Of a DNA stretch of 64,000 bases, positions 1 to 9,300 are shown piece after piece (positions within the stretch are counted from its first letter, which is position 1; each line of letters starts with the position of its first letter). Position numbers and translations under genes: made by a program. This DNA is from an uncultured Granulosicoccaceae bacterium (lineage in GTDB: Bacteria; Pseudomonadota; Gammaproteobacteria; Granulosicoccales; Granulosicoccaceae): assembly GCA_938003855.1 (NCBI GenBank), contig CALKXD010000064.1:32028-96027 (forward strand). Reading direction: 5' to 3'. The notes below the pieces were generated by a model that had not been told where the DNA came from, ran no database searches, and saw nothing but the letters and a program-made list of their open reading frames with translations.

Positions 1-1536
1 TCGGCGATTGATACAGGTAATCAGCGCGTCGCGGGTTAACTCAGGCATCAGGTAGCAGGTGAGTCCACCGACGGCACCAAACCAGCCGGCACCGGGGTAG
101 CTGGCACCGGGTCTGCCTTTATGACCGTCGGAATTACCGACAATGCCCACCCGGTAACCCTCTTTGAAGGCATCCTCTACCAGCCATTCGAAAGTACCCC
201 AGGCAGAATGCACTTCGACTGATTTTTCAAAGCGGCCATCATGTGCCATGGTGATATCAGCATAGCGACCGCCGCAATGCGCCATGCAGATGACGTCCCA
301 CTCTTCATGCTGCGCAAAGGATTGAAATAGTTCGGCGGCAGTGTGGCAGTCGGTATCGACATCGCTCTGGTCTTCGATCAGTGCGTGCGATGAACGACGC
401 ATGATGCGCCCTTCGACCGGGAAAAATACATTGCGGTCACCACCCAGTGCGGTGTTGCCTGACCACTCATAACCGGGCAGGGTGACAAAGCGGCCGGCCT
501 CATTGAAGTGGGCTGTGACCAGATTCAGGTCCTGCCAGAACTGCTCAGTCATCTGGAAATCGTTGCCCTGATGCGCGCAGATATCAATAAACGCACGGTC
601 TCGAGCAAAGGCAAAATAATCAGCCGCGCTGTTGGTGCCGAGTGTTTCATCGGACTGACCGTGGATGTCGCCCCAGAATTTATACGCTGCGGGATCAGCG
701 TGCACCTGCGCCGGGTTGGAGCGGGTGAGCAGTGTGCCGTGTTGATCGTGAATGCTTATAGATAAATGACCGCTGTCGTCATCAATCAATCCGTCGATCA
801 CAGTGGCAAAGGACCCCGGCGTCACATTAATGGTGTCGGGCAGGTTTTTTACTGGTCTGCTGGCTGACAGGTGCAATTGCGCGCTGGCCTGATTGGTCGG
901 GTTTCCCCAGGTGTCTTCGGCTTTTATCTTCAACGTGAACGGGGTGCCTTTAGTACAGACACTTGGGATCACGCAAGCCCAGCTTGCCACCGGTCCCGGT
1001 ACTATGGCTATCGCGTTTTGCTGTGGCAGCGGCTGGAAGTTATAGGTGGCGATGGGGTCAACCAGCACGCGAAATTCGTAGCGGCTCTCACAGAAGGTCT
1101 GCAGACGCATACCGGGTGAGCCGTCGTCGGTCACGCCGAAGCGAACGGTAATGGTGTCGCCTTCTTTCATGAAGCCTTTGACCACTTTGATCTGCAGTGT
1201 TCTATCCCACGGGCGGATGTTGCCTTTGGGGTCAAAGCGACACTGCAGGACAGCGTTGTTGGATGCCAGCACTTCGGTATAGTTGGGAGCTTTCGGGTCA
1301 TCGAATTGCGGATCGCTTTGGTCGGTTGCAAATCGAAATACCACGCGCAAGCTGCCACTGTCATCGATGCCAAACCGACCGGCGGTGTAAGTCAGTGTGA
1401 AGCTTTGATAGCTGCCGGCTTCAAAATCTCCGCTGGCACTGAGCGTCGCGGTACCGAGCAGGTCGGGGTTAATTGGCTCGCGCAATGATCCGCTGTTAAT
1501 TGCCGGCGGGGTCATGGAAGGCAGGGTATCTGTCAT
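1..1536 (-). CDS. DUF3604-like protein, partial (C-terminus beyond left edge)
   Basis: The minus strand is open for 512 codons from an ATG at 1536 to the window edge with no stop, so the gene continues to the left. The N-terminal half is beta-rich and resembles no enzyme I can name. The C-terminal half has the pattern of the DUF3604 family, related in outline to PHP-type metal-dependent phosphoesterases: FWGDIHGQSD (complement of about 680), then CAHQGND, CMAHCGGRY, EVHSAWGTFEW and GNSDGHKGRPG near the edge. The His and Asp residues in these motifs are plausible metal ligands. No signal peptide is visible, so it is probably cytoplasmic. It is the last visible gene of the minus-strand set that begins with the IclR regulator. 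The reading frame is certain; the biochemical function is unknown. Confidence 0.75.
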   Translation of the reverse strand, partial: MTDTLPSMTPPAINSGSLREPINPDLLGTATLSASGDFEAGSYQSFTLTYTAGRFGIDDSGSLRVVFRFATDQSDPQFDDPKAPNYTEVLASNNAVLQCRFDPKGNIRPWDRTLQIKVVKGFMKEGDTITVRFGVTDDGSPGMRLQTFCESRYEFRVLVDPIATYNFQPLPQQNAIAIVPGPVASWACVIPSVCTKGTPFTLKIKAEDTWGNPTNQASAQLHLSASRPVKNLPDTINVTPGSFATVIDGLIDDDSGHLSISIHDQHGTLLTRSNPAQVHADPAAYKFWGDIHGQSDETLGTNSAADYFAFARDRAFIDICAHQGNDFQMTEQFWQDLNLVTAHFNEAGRFVTLPGYEWSGNTALGGDRNVFFPVEGRIMRRSSHALIEDQSDVDTDCHTAAELFQSFAQHEEWDVICMAHCGGRYADITMAHDGRFEKSVEVHSAWGTFEWLVEDAFKEGYRVGIVGNSDGHKGRPGASYPGAGWFGAVGGLTCYLMPELTRDALITCINRR

Positions 1537-1588
1537 GTGCTGTTGGCTCTGCGTTTGGCTGGACGCCGTGGTGTCTGTCTAATTGTGC

Positions 1589-1600
1589 TGCGTATACGCA
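1589..1600. promoter_or_regulatory. 12-bp perfect palindrome TGCGTATACGCA upstream of the DUF3604 gene
   Basis: The sequence TGCGTATACGCA is its own reverse complement. It lies 53 bases upstream of the DUF3604 ATG, in the 115-base gap after the TSUP gene. The central GTATAC core is like that in the two GntR-type operators of this window, but the flanks differ, so it may belong to another regulator or be chance. Confidence 0.25.
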
Positions 1601-1651
1601 TGTTGTTAACGGTCTGAGAAGATTATCTTAACATCGCACTCTGTGTTTGGG

Positions 1652-2410
1652 TCAGGCAGAATTAGCCAGGCCTTGCCATAGCATGCTAAAGCCGACGCAC
1701 CCGAGTACCACGCCCACCAGCTTGCGAAGTATTGTGGCAGGCAGGCGATGTGCCAACGCCGAGCCGAAGGTCACGCCGATCACCATGATCGCTGCTATAG
1801 CAAAGCCGAGCGCAAAATTAACTTCGCCATGCATGACATTGCCTAACGTGGCCAGCAGCGATATAGGCAACTGAATGAACTGACTCAACCCGACCACTGT
1901 CAGTACCGGCCACTTAAACCAGATCAGCATCGGCACTAGTAACAACGGACCACCCGTGCCGGTCATTGCGGATGATATGCCGACGATTAGCCCGATCAGA
2001 ATCAGCCAGACCGGTGCGACCGCAGGTACCCGGGTGCTGCTGTGTTGAGGCTGAATAAGCGTGTTTATGCCTGCCAGAAGCACAAAGCCTGCAATAACCA
2101 GTTTTATAGAACTATCCGGCATACCGGCAATGAACAGTGAGCCGAGATAGGCTCCGGGCATAGCACCCAGCGATAGCCACAACCCGCTCGACCAGCGTAT
2201 TGATCCTTTGCGTGAATACAAGTAAGCCCCGACCAGTCCACTGAACAAATAGCTGAACATAACGGCGGCTATCGTTACGTGCATCGTCAGCTCGGTAGTC
2301 CAGGTAAGCACGGGAACCAGAATCACACCACCGACACCGATACTGCCGATCAGAATACCGACAATAACAACAACGATACCGGCGATTATCAGGGTGAATG
2401 GATCAGGCAT
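1652..2410 (-). CDS. TSUP-family (TauE/SafE) membrane transporter
   Basis: A 252-residue, strongly hydrophobic protein with about eight membrane segments arranged as two similar halves. Each half opens with a glycine-rich segment (IGSIGVGGVILVPVL near residue 20 and ISSAMTGTGGPLLLVPML near residue 145), which is the hallmark of the sulfite exporter TauE/SafE (TSUP) family. Family members move sulfite, sulfonates or other small organic anions across the inner membrane. It lies downstream of a class III aminotransferase and a 2OG oxygenase on the same strand, so it probably exports a product of that pathway. The substrate cannot be read from the sequence. Confidence 0.88.
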   Translation of the reverse strand: MPDPFTLIIAGIVVVIVGILIGSIGVGGVILVPVLTWTTELTMHVTIAAVMFSYLFSGLVGAYLYSRKGSIRWSSGLWLSLGAMPGAYLGSLFIAGMPDSSIKLVIAGFVLLAGINTLIQPQHSSTRVPAVAPVWLILIGLIVGISSAMTGTGGPLLLVPMLIWFKWPVLTVVGLSQFIQLPISLLATLGNVMHGEVNFALGFAIAAIMVIGVTFGSALAHRLPATILRKLVGVVLGCVGFSMLWQGLANSA

Positions 2411-2492
2411 CTAGGTAGCGTGTTTGATGGTGAGCGTATTGGTGTTGCTGCGCAGTGGCCACCGTGGTTGCATTAGCGATACTGTGCCGGTG

Positions 2493-3518
2493 CTATTCGC
2501 CCTGCACAACCCCCTGGCTTTCGAGGTAGGAAATTGGTGGGTATTTAGCCGGATTGTCGGGTCCGCAGCAACTGGGCACGCAGGTCATTTTCCAGGTGGG
2601 GTTGGCATTGAAGAAGAAAGGAATCGAGTAGCGTGATGTATCGGCGGTGTTGTTGTTGGCAAAGTGCTTAACGCTTATGAAGCGATCATTTGTCCATTGC
2701 TTTAACAGCTCGCCGGTGTTGACGATAAACGCACCGTCCAGTGCGGGTGCCTTGATCCACTGCCGCCGACGTTCGCTGAAAATGCACAGGCCGGGCTGAT
2801 CCTGCGCCAGGATAGTGCAAAACGAGGTATCAACGTGTGGCGCAATGCCGAACTCCTCGGTGGCAGAGTTCTGTACCGCCGGGTAATGTGTCATTCGGAG
2901 TCGGTACAATGGCTTATCGAACGCGTCGTTAAAGAAGGTGGGCGGCATATCGAGTGCGGTGGCGTACAGCGGCAGCATCTGCCTGCCCAGCGCCTGCATC
3001 GATGCGGCATAGTCTGTGACCACCTCACGGAAACCGGCGGCCACCTGTGGCTCCGGCCACTGGTTATCGTCCAGGCCCAGTTGGTGGTCGCACTTGATGA
3101 TAAATGCCTCGTTGACGTTGCCGGTATCGCGTGCCGGCAGCTTGGTGTTTTTGATTGGCAGATAGCCCATACCGCCAACGGGCCAGTCAGGTCGATCCAT
3201 CAGTATGGCTGTTTTATGCTGCAGCGGCAGGGCGTGAAAGTCGCGTGTTGCGCGAAAGGCGGTTGCCAGCTGATCGCTTGAGACCTGATGTCCGATCACA
3301 GAAAAAAAGCCCACTTCCTCGCACGCCGTTTTTAACTGTGCGGCCACCTGGTTGCGATCGTGGTCGCTGCCAGTGGCGAGGTAGGGTCCGATGTCAATGA
3401 CAGGAATATCGCCGTCACGGGCCTCTTCGACGACAGTGGTATTCCAGCTGTCTGACTCTGCTTTCAGCTGTCTCTCTTTTGCCTGAGCGTCGAAAGTGGT
3501 ACTTGATTTGTTGTTCAT
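2493..3518 (-). CDS. 2-oxoglutarate/Fe(II)-dependent oxygenase (isopenicillin N synthase-like)
   Basis: A 341-residue protein. DIPVIDIGPYL near residue 36 is the N-terminal non-haem dioxygenase motif. The C-terminal half carries the iron facial triad: HVDTSFCTIL near residue 229 gives His and Asp, and ISVKHFAN near residue 285 gives the distal His. RYSIPFFFN follows about ten residues later and holds the Arg that binds 2-oxoglutarate. The family hydroxylates, desaturates or cyclises small molecules. The start ATG is clear and is preceded by a 169-base gap with a GC-rich hairpin. Its neighbours, an aminotransferase upstream and an exporter downstream, suggest oxidation of an amine- or amino-acid-derived compound. 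Substrate unknown. Confidence 0.87.
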   Translation of the reverse strand: MNNKSSTTFDAQAKERQLKAESDSWNTTVVEEARDGDIPVIDIGPYLATGSDHDRNQVAAQLKTACEEVGFFSVIGHQVSSDQLATAFRATRDFHALPLQHKTAILMDRPDWPVGGMGYLPIKNTKLPARDTGNVNEAFIIKCDHQLGLDDNQWPEPQVAAGFREVVTDYAASMQALGRQMLPLYATALDMPPTFFNDAFDKPLYRLRMTHYPAVQNSATEEFGIAPHVDTSFCTILAQDQPGLCIFSERRRQWIKAPALDGAFIVNTGELLKQWTNDRFISVKHFANNNTADTSRYSIPFFFNANPTWKMTCVPSCCGPDNPAKYPPISYLESQGVVQGE

Positions 3519-3621
3519 AGATCAGGTGCAGTATAGGTTGGTGGTAACTATTTAAGCACATCTCACGTGGTTGCGGCGAGAGATGTACAGACCTGTCCGC
3601 TGACACAGTGAAGCGCGCCCC

Positions 3622-3640
3622 GGGCGGCGGCGCGCCGCCC
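3622..3640 (-). terminator. GC-rich hairpin after the aminotransferase gene
   Basis: GGGCGGCG and CGCCGCCC form a perfect 8-bp stem with a 3-base loop, 48 bases past the aminotransferase stop on the minus strand. No T-run follows, so it is not a canonical intrinsic terminator. It may slow or attenuate read-through into the oxygenase gene. Confidence 0.35.
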
Positions 3641-3687
3641 TGGTGAGACGCTGCACCGCAAAGTCAGGGGCAGCATTGCCGGGTCGA

Positions 3688-5043
3688 TCAGGACAGCGAC
3701 GCAAAGCCTGCGTCGAGCGCGTTAACAATGGCGCTGACCTCATCGGCGGTGAGTATGAGCGGCGGAGATAAAATGACGTTGGGGCCTGATACCCGCACCA
3801 TCACCCCTGCCTCGTAGGTTGCTTTTTGCAGGGCCAGAGCGACGGATTTGTCGATGGGGGTTTTGCTGCCGCGATCAGACACCAGTTCCAGCGCACACAT
3901 AAGTCCCTCGCCACCGCGAACATCGCCGATGATCTCGTGCTTGCTGGCAAGACCTTGCAGCCCCGCGAATAGTTCGGCGCCGCGGGCGCCGGCATTGGTG
4001 TGAACTTGCAGGCGTTGTGTTTCCTTAAGACAGGCAATCGCCGCCGCTGCTCCAACCGGGTGTCCTGAATAAGTATAACCGTGACCAATGAAGGCACGGC
4101 CGGTGCTGTCATTTTCGAAGACCTCAACAACCTGACCGGCTAGCATCGCAGCGCCGAACGGAAAGTAGGCGTTGGTGATTGCCTTCGCGGTGCACATGAT
4201 GTCTGGCTTGACGCCCCAGTGTCGGCAGCCGCTCCAGCTGCCGGTACGGCCAAATGCCGTGATGACTTCATCGGCAATCAATAGAATGCCGTGGCGATCG
4301 CAGATCTCACGGACGCCGGGCATAAAGCTTTTATGGGGCGGAATAACCCCGCCGGCGCCGAGTACGGGTTCCATAATGAAGGCAGCGATAGTGCTGGCGT
4401 CTTCCATCGCGATGGTGTTCTCCAGTGCATTGAGGCACAGTTGTGCCAGTTTTTCAGGATCGCTTTCATTAAAGGGGTTTCGATACGTGTAGGGCGCCGG
4501 TATGTGGAAGCAGCCCGCCAGCAGTGGTTCGTACTGGGTGCGAAAGTTGGCATTGCCATTGACGGAGGCGCCACCGAAGTGCGTGCCGTGATAGCCTTTC
4601 TGCAAGCTTATAAATTTGCTGCGGCTGTGTTCACCGCGAATTTTATGATACTGCCTGGCAAGTCGCAGCGCGGATTCAACACTGTCAGAGCCACCGGAAG
4701 TGAAGAACGCTCTGGTCAGGCCGTCTTCAGCAAAAAATTCTTTCAGCAGGTAGCTGAGTTCTATAACCGCATCGTTGCTGGTGCCTCTAAAGGTTGAGTA
4801 ATAGGGCAATACGTCGAGCTGAGCGGTGATCGCGTCTTTGATCGGCTGACAGGAAAAGCCGAGGTTCACATTCCATAGACCACCGACCGCATCGATAGTC
4901 TCGTGTCCGTCGACATCCGTAATACGCACGCCCTGAGCGGCTGTGACGATAGTCGGTGCGTTCGCCAGGCTATCCGCTGGATGTGCCATCGGATGCCACA
5001 TATGGCTGGCGTTGTTTTCTTTGAGGAAGTTTGCGTTTTTCAT
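3688..5043 (-). CDS. Class III PLP-dependent (omega) aminotransferase
   Basis: A 451-residue protein of the usual length for the omega-amino-acid:pyruvate aminotransferase group. Visible signatures are the phosphate-binding SGGSDSVESALRLAR near residue 120, YHGTHFGGASV near residue 154, the cofactor Asp in ILLIADEVITAFGRTG, and the PLP lysine in CTAKAITNAYFPFGA near residue 288. The family moves an amino group from omega-amines such as taurine, beta-alanine or putrescine to pyruvate, giving an aldehyde. It lies 64 bases downstream of an IclR regulator on the same strand and starts the gene set that continues with an oxygenase, a TSUP exporter and a DUF3604 protein. A taurine-type substrate would fit a TSUP exporter, but this is inference. 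Confidence 0.88.
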   Translation of the reverse strand: MKNANFLKENNASHMWHPMAHPADSLANAPTIVTAAQGVRITDVDGHETIDAVGGLWNVNLGFSCQPIKDAITAQLDVLPYYSTFRGTSNDAVIELSYLLKEFFAEDGLTRAFFTSGGSDSVESALRLARQYHKIRGEHSRSKFISLQKGYHGTHFGGASVNGNANFRTQYEPLLAGCFHIPAPYTYRNPFNESDPEKLAQLCLNALENTIAMEDASTIAAFIMEPVLGAGGVIPPHKSFMPGVREICDRHGILLIADEVITAFGRTGSWSGCRHWGVKPDIMCTAKAITNAYFPFGAAMLAGQVVEVFENDSTGRAFIGHGYTYSGHPVGAAAAIACLKETQRLQVHTNAGARGAELFAGLQGLASKHEIIGDVRGGEGLMCALELVSDRGSKTPIDKSVALALQKATYEAGVMVRVSGPNVILSPPLILTADEVSAIVNALDAGFASLS

Positions 5044-5107
5044 GTCGGGTCCGTCGTGTATAAATAAGTAGCTTGTTGAGGCAGTGCTGTAGATACCGTG
5101 TTTGGCG

Positions 5108-5911
5108 CTATACCGCGATACTGATCTGATCCGTTGCCGACCACACGGCCTCGAGTCCGTCCGGCAGTTGCCCGCCGGTTTGTACAGTGGCGAGCCGTGC
5201 TGTGGCCAACAAAGATGACGTCAGAGTGAGCAGCTGATTGTGGCTACCGCGAACAGTCGGAAATGTCACCGATATCGCACCATAGGCTTCGCTGGCAGAA
5301 TTAAATACCGGCGCGGCACAAGAGGCGACGCCATCCTCTTTGATGCCGGTGCTCAGGCTATAGCCGCGCTGCCTGGTTTCGTTGACCACCGCGTACAGCG
5401 CGTCAGCGTCGGTAACTGTGTGTTCAGTGAAGCTCTGTAATTTCCCGGCGCAGACGTCGTCGACTACCGTGCCCGGCCCGAAGGCCAGCACCGCGTAGCC
5501 GGAGGATGTTGCGTGTAGCGGCAGTAGTTCGGATTCGTCAAAGCTGACCCGCAACGCGGCACTGCAGTGGTTGGCGTAACAGATGGTGGCGAGGATGTCG
5601 CCCTGCAGCACCGAAACATGTACCAGTTCGTTGAGTCTGCGTGACAGTTGTCGCGCCAGAGGATCAAGGGTAGTACGCAGTGGATCAGTTGATTCTCTGA
5701 CATTCGATAGTCTTAGTACGGCCGGACCCAGACGATAGTTTCGGCTGTGCTGGTCCTGCTCCAGAAAACCGTTGTCGACCAGTTCGGTGAGATGCCGGTA
5801 GACGGTAGCTTTGTCGCGCAGGGCGAGTTTCTGAAACTGGCTCAGACCGATTTCCGGTTGTTCCCGGGAAAAAAAGTCGAGTAGCTGTAGCGCTTTGGTG
5901 ATGGTTCCCAT
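5108..5911 (-). CDS. IclR-family transcriptional regulator
   Basis: From the ATG at 5911 the protein has 267 residues, normal for IclR regulators, and opens with MGTITKALQLLDFF, the typical first helix. The winged helix-turn-helix follows (LRDKATVYRHLTELVDNGFL near residue 30), then the effector-binding domain with ATSSGYAVLAF and a C-terminal part containing SLSTGIKEDGVASCAAPVF. The frame remains open to a GTG at 6019 or an ATG at 6004, which would add about 31-36 residues unlike the family; neither start has a clear ribosome site. It is encoded just upstream of the aminotransferase and very likely controls that gene set in response to a small organic acid. Confidence 0.87.
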   Translation of the reverse strand: MGTITKALQLLDFFSREQPEIGLSQFQKLALRDKATVYRHLTELVDNGFLEQDQHSRNYRLGPAVLRLSNVRESTDPLRTTLDPLARQLSRRLNELVHVSVLQGDILATICYANHCSAALRVSFDESELLPLHATSSGYAVLAFGPGTVVDDVCAGKLQSFTEHTVTDADALYAVVNETRQRGYSLSTGIKEDGVASCAAPVFNSASEAYGAISVTFPTVRGSHNQLLTLTSSLLATARLATVQTGGQLPDGLEAVWSATDQISIAV

Positions 5912-6373
5912 ACGAGCTGTTGCCGTGAATATTGGTGAGTCTGATGCCACTGGTAGAACGTGAGACAGCCCGATTTTTAAGTCTGCACTGCAATTGAGTG
6001 CCATAGCGGGAACTCTCACGAGTGTCTTTGTAATTATGCACTGATTGGTTTGGATAGTGAACCGCTTGGTGTGATGCCGATTGATTTCCTATCTGTCGAC
6101 TCGGCACGGCTATCGGTTTCCCCTGCAGACGTGCAGAAATCGGCGTCCACGGGATGGTTTCGGATCGGCTTTTTACAGGATGTTTTGTTAACTTCGTTGC
6201 AGGGATTGCCCGCGTGAAGGCAATTCGGCGCGGTTTCGGCGCTTTGCAGGCAGAATTTGTTTAAGTATCAATCGGTTCTGGTCGATTGTTCATTAGAGAA
6301 GGAAAAGACTGTCGTTGACAAGTGACTGATGGTCGCCCACCGAATCATAGATGTGCCTCACCGGTCCCTTTAG
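5912..6373. other. Divergent intergenic region between IclR gene and giant surface-protein gene
   Basis: This stretch must hold promoters for both genes. Inverted repeats visible are CTGCA-4-TGCAG at 6123-6136 and ATTGCC-8-GGCAAT at 6205-6224; either could be an IclR site. A consensus -35 TTGACA lies at 6315-6320, but no convincing -10 is correctly spaced. No small gene or RNA was recognised. Confidence 0.4.
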
Positions 6374-9300
6374 ATGGCTCGATCCCGGCTTTTCAGCAAA
6401 TCTGATCGCACAGCAGAAATATGCCAGCCGGGTGAAGCGCCGGGTACGGAGAAAGTCCAACGGCTGGGACCTGTGCTTGAAGGGCTGGAGCCTCGTGTGC
6501 TTTTCTCGGCTGATGTCTCCGCGCTGCCATTGCTCTCCGCAGACTCTCCAATAACGCTTGAATCCGGATTTCCGGATCAGGTGTTGTCTGCGGGGTTGCT
6601 GAGTGTAGAGCCGGGTGTGCGTGCAACGGAGTTGGTGGCGGTTGACGCGACGCTGGGTGACCTGGAAGTATTGCTCGCTGATCTCCGCGAACAGCAGCAC
6701 GCAGGCCGCGCGATAGAGATTGTACTGCTGGAACCGGAACTCGAAGGGGTCCAGGTGGTCACTGACACGCTGGTCAATATCGAGAACGTATCAGCGCTTC
6801 ATCTGCTCACGCATGGTGCCAGTGGCGGTATCAAGCTTGGCGATACCATGCTCGATCTCGAAAACGTTGCGAGTTTCTCTGCTCAATTCTCTGAATGGCA
6901 GGGCAGCTTGTCGGTGGATGCCGACATCCTTATCTATGGCTGTGATGTTGCGTCCACCGAAGACGGGCGTACACTCCTGCGAGCAATTGCCAGTGAAACC
7001 GGCGCCGACGTTGCGGCCAGCATTGATCGCACCGGGCATCTATCGCTCGGAGCCAACTGGCAGCTGGAGTACCGTTCAGGCGATATAGACGTCGCTGAGG
7101 CTTTGAGCGACGCCGCCTATGCTGCGTGGGAGGGCGAGTTGGCGCTCGGCTTTACCTTCACGGCACCGGCCTCTGTCAGCGTGGATGAGGACAGCACCCA
7201 TACGTTTGATAGTCAGCAAATTGAGATCAGTCATGATCTTAACGCAGCAGATTTGATCAGGGCTGAGTTGCGTGTAGAGAGCGGCACGCTGGCGTTTACT
7301 AATACGCCCGCCATTACTGTGTCGGGTGAGGGCGGCAACATCGTTGTGCTGGAAGGCACAGCGGCAGACATAAACGTCGCCTTGCAGGATCTGGTTTACT
7401 CACCGACGGCAGAGTTTAGTGCCAGTGACACCCTTGAAGTCACTGTAGAGAATCAGTTCGGATTGTTGCTGTCAAACAGTTTTGAAGGTTTGGATGTAAC
7501 GCTGCCATCAAGTCAGTTCAACGGTGAGCTGATGACGGGTGCACAGATAGTCACGGATAGTGAACGTGGCTCAGTTCTTCAGCTCGATGGTATCGATGGT
7601 CATGTGCGGATTGACAATAGTCTGGGGGAGCCCGACAACCTAACCCTGGGTGCCTGGGTAAATCTAGAGATAAGCAATGGCGACTCCTATGAAGTGATAA
7701 GCATTGCAGACAGCGCCGTGTTGCGGGTTGTCCAGAGTGCGGACGGCAGTCAGTGGATATTGCGAGCCGCTTATTATACCGGCTCTACATGGAACCCTTT
7801 GTCTGTGGCGCTGCCTGCGTCATTTGGTTCTGCCGGCTGGCATCACATCGCCTTCACGCACCAGCCTGGCGAGCAGATCGTATATCTGGACGGTGTTGAA
7901 GTGGCGCGAGCGACGGCGGCCGATTCCATTAGTTATTTAACACCCGAAGTGACGACGATTGGCAAGCACGCCTTTAACAATGGCGGTAGCTCTTATCACT
8001 TAGAGGGGATGCTGGACAATGCGCAGGTGTTCGGGCGCGTGCTCGATGCGGCTGAGATATCCAACCTTGTCAGTGGCTTTGATCAATTTGAACAGACTGC
8101 TTCTGTCGCCATAGACATCATGCCGGTTAACGATTTACCGCAAATTAGCAAAGTCGACGCAGGTATCGCCTATGTCGAGGGTGATCCGCAGCCGGTCCCG
8201 ATTGTTAACTCATGGCATATAACCGACCTTGAGATCGAAGCCAGTGGCACGCTGGAGAATACCACCCTGACTGTTGAGCGTTCGACCGCCAGCGGCACGT
8301 CACCGGATGCCACGTCGGGTGCGAACGATTACGATAGTTTTTCTTCTGCCAGTGTACAGTACGATCTCACCGAAGGGAGTGACCTGGTTGATACGTCGGG
8401 GATCACTTTTGGCAGCGTCACTAAAAACAGTGCAGGGACACTAACCCTGACTTTTAATTCGCTCGCCGATCTGGATATGGTCCACCGGCTGGTGCCGGAG
8501 ATTCACTACTGGAATAGCGGCGGCTGGCCACCGGATGCAGTTACATTGCATTGGCTGTTTAATGATAATGGTATCGATAATGAAGGGGCTGCTGATCCTG
8601 TCGCTGGACTAACAGCAGTAGACGCCGGCACCTCGGCAGAAGTCCTCACAACGATCAACATAACACCGGTAAATCAAGCGCCGGTACTGACAGTGAGGGG
8701 CGCAAGTAACTCGATTTTCCTTGGCGAGGGTGTCGCCAGTGCGTTGATAACCGACAGCATGTTGTCGGTGTATGATGTCGACGATTCGGCGGACAATCTG
8801 GTCTATACGCTGGTTTCTGCGGGTAACGCGGATCTTTACTACACCGACCCGTCGACCGGCGTTGCCGTGGCATTGACGGACGGTGATACCTTTAGCCAGA
8901 GCGATGTCAGCAACGGCTATATCAGTCATCAGTCCGATTTGTCGTCTGCCGGTATTAGAACGTTTACAGCATTTGTAGAAGACTCACACGGTGCGAAGAC
9001 CGATACCGAAACTTTCACGATTCGCTACACCACCGATATCCCGTCTGAGATTTCTTCGGGGATCAGCCTGAATCAGGATGGTGGCAACGATGCATTCCTC
9101 GAGGATACCAGTGGCTATCACTTCGTCGGTGGCTATTCGACGCTCAGCTGGGAGTTCAGGTTCTCCGATCTGCAAAAAAATGAAGGCAACGGTTGGTCCA
9201 CGTTGTACTCTGCGGCGGACGCTGATGCAGCCAATGATGGAGTGACCGAGTCCCTGTATATTCAACCGGATCCCAATAGCCTTGATGCCATTGTCAGCTG

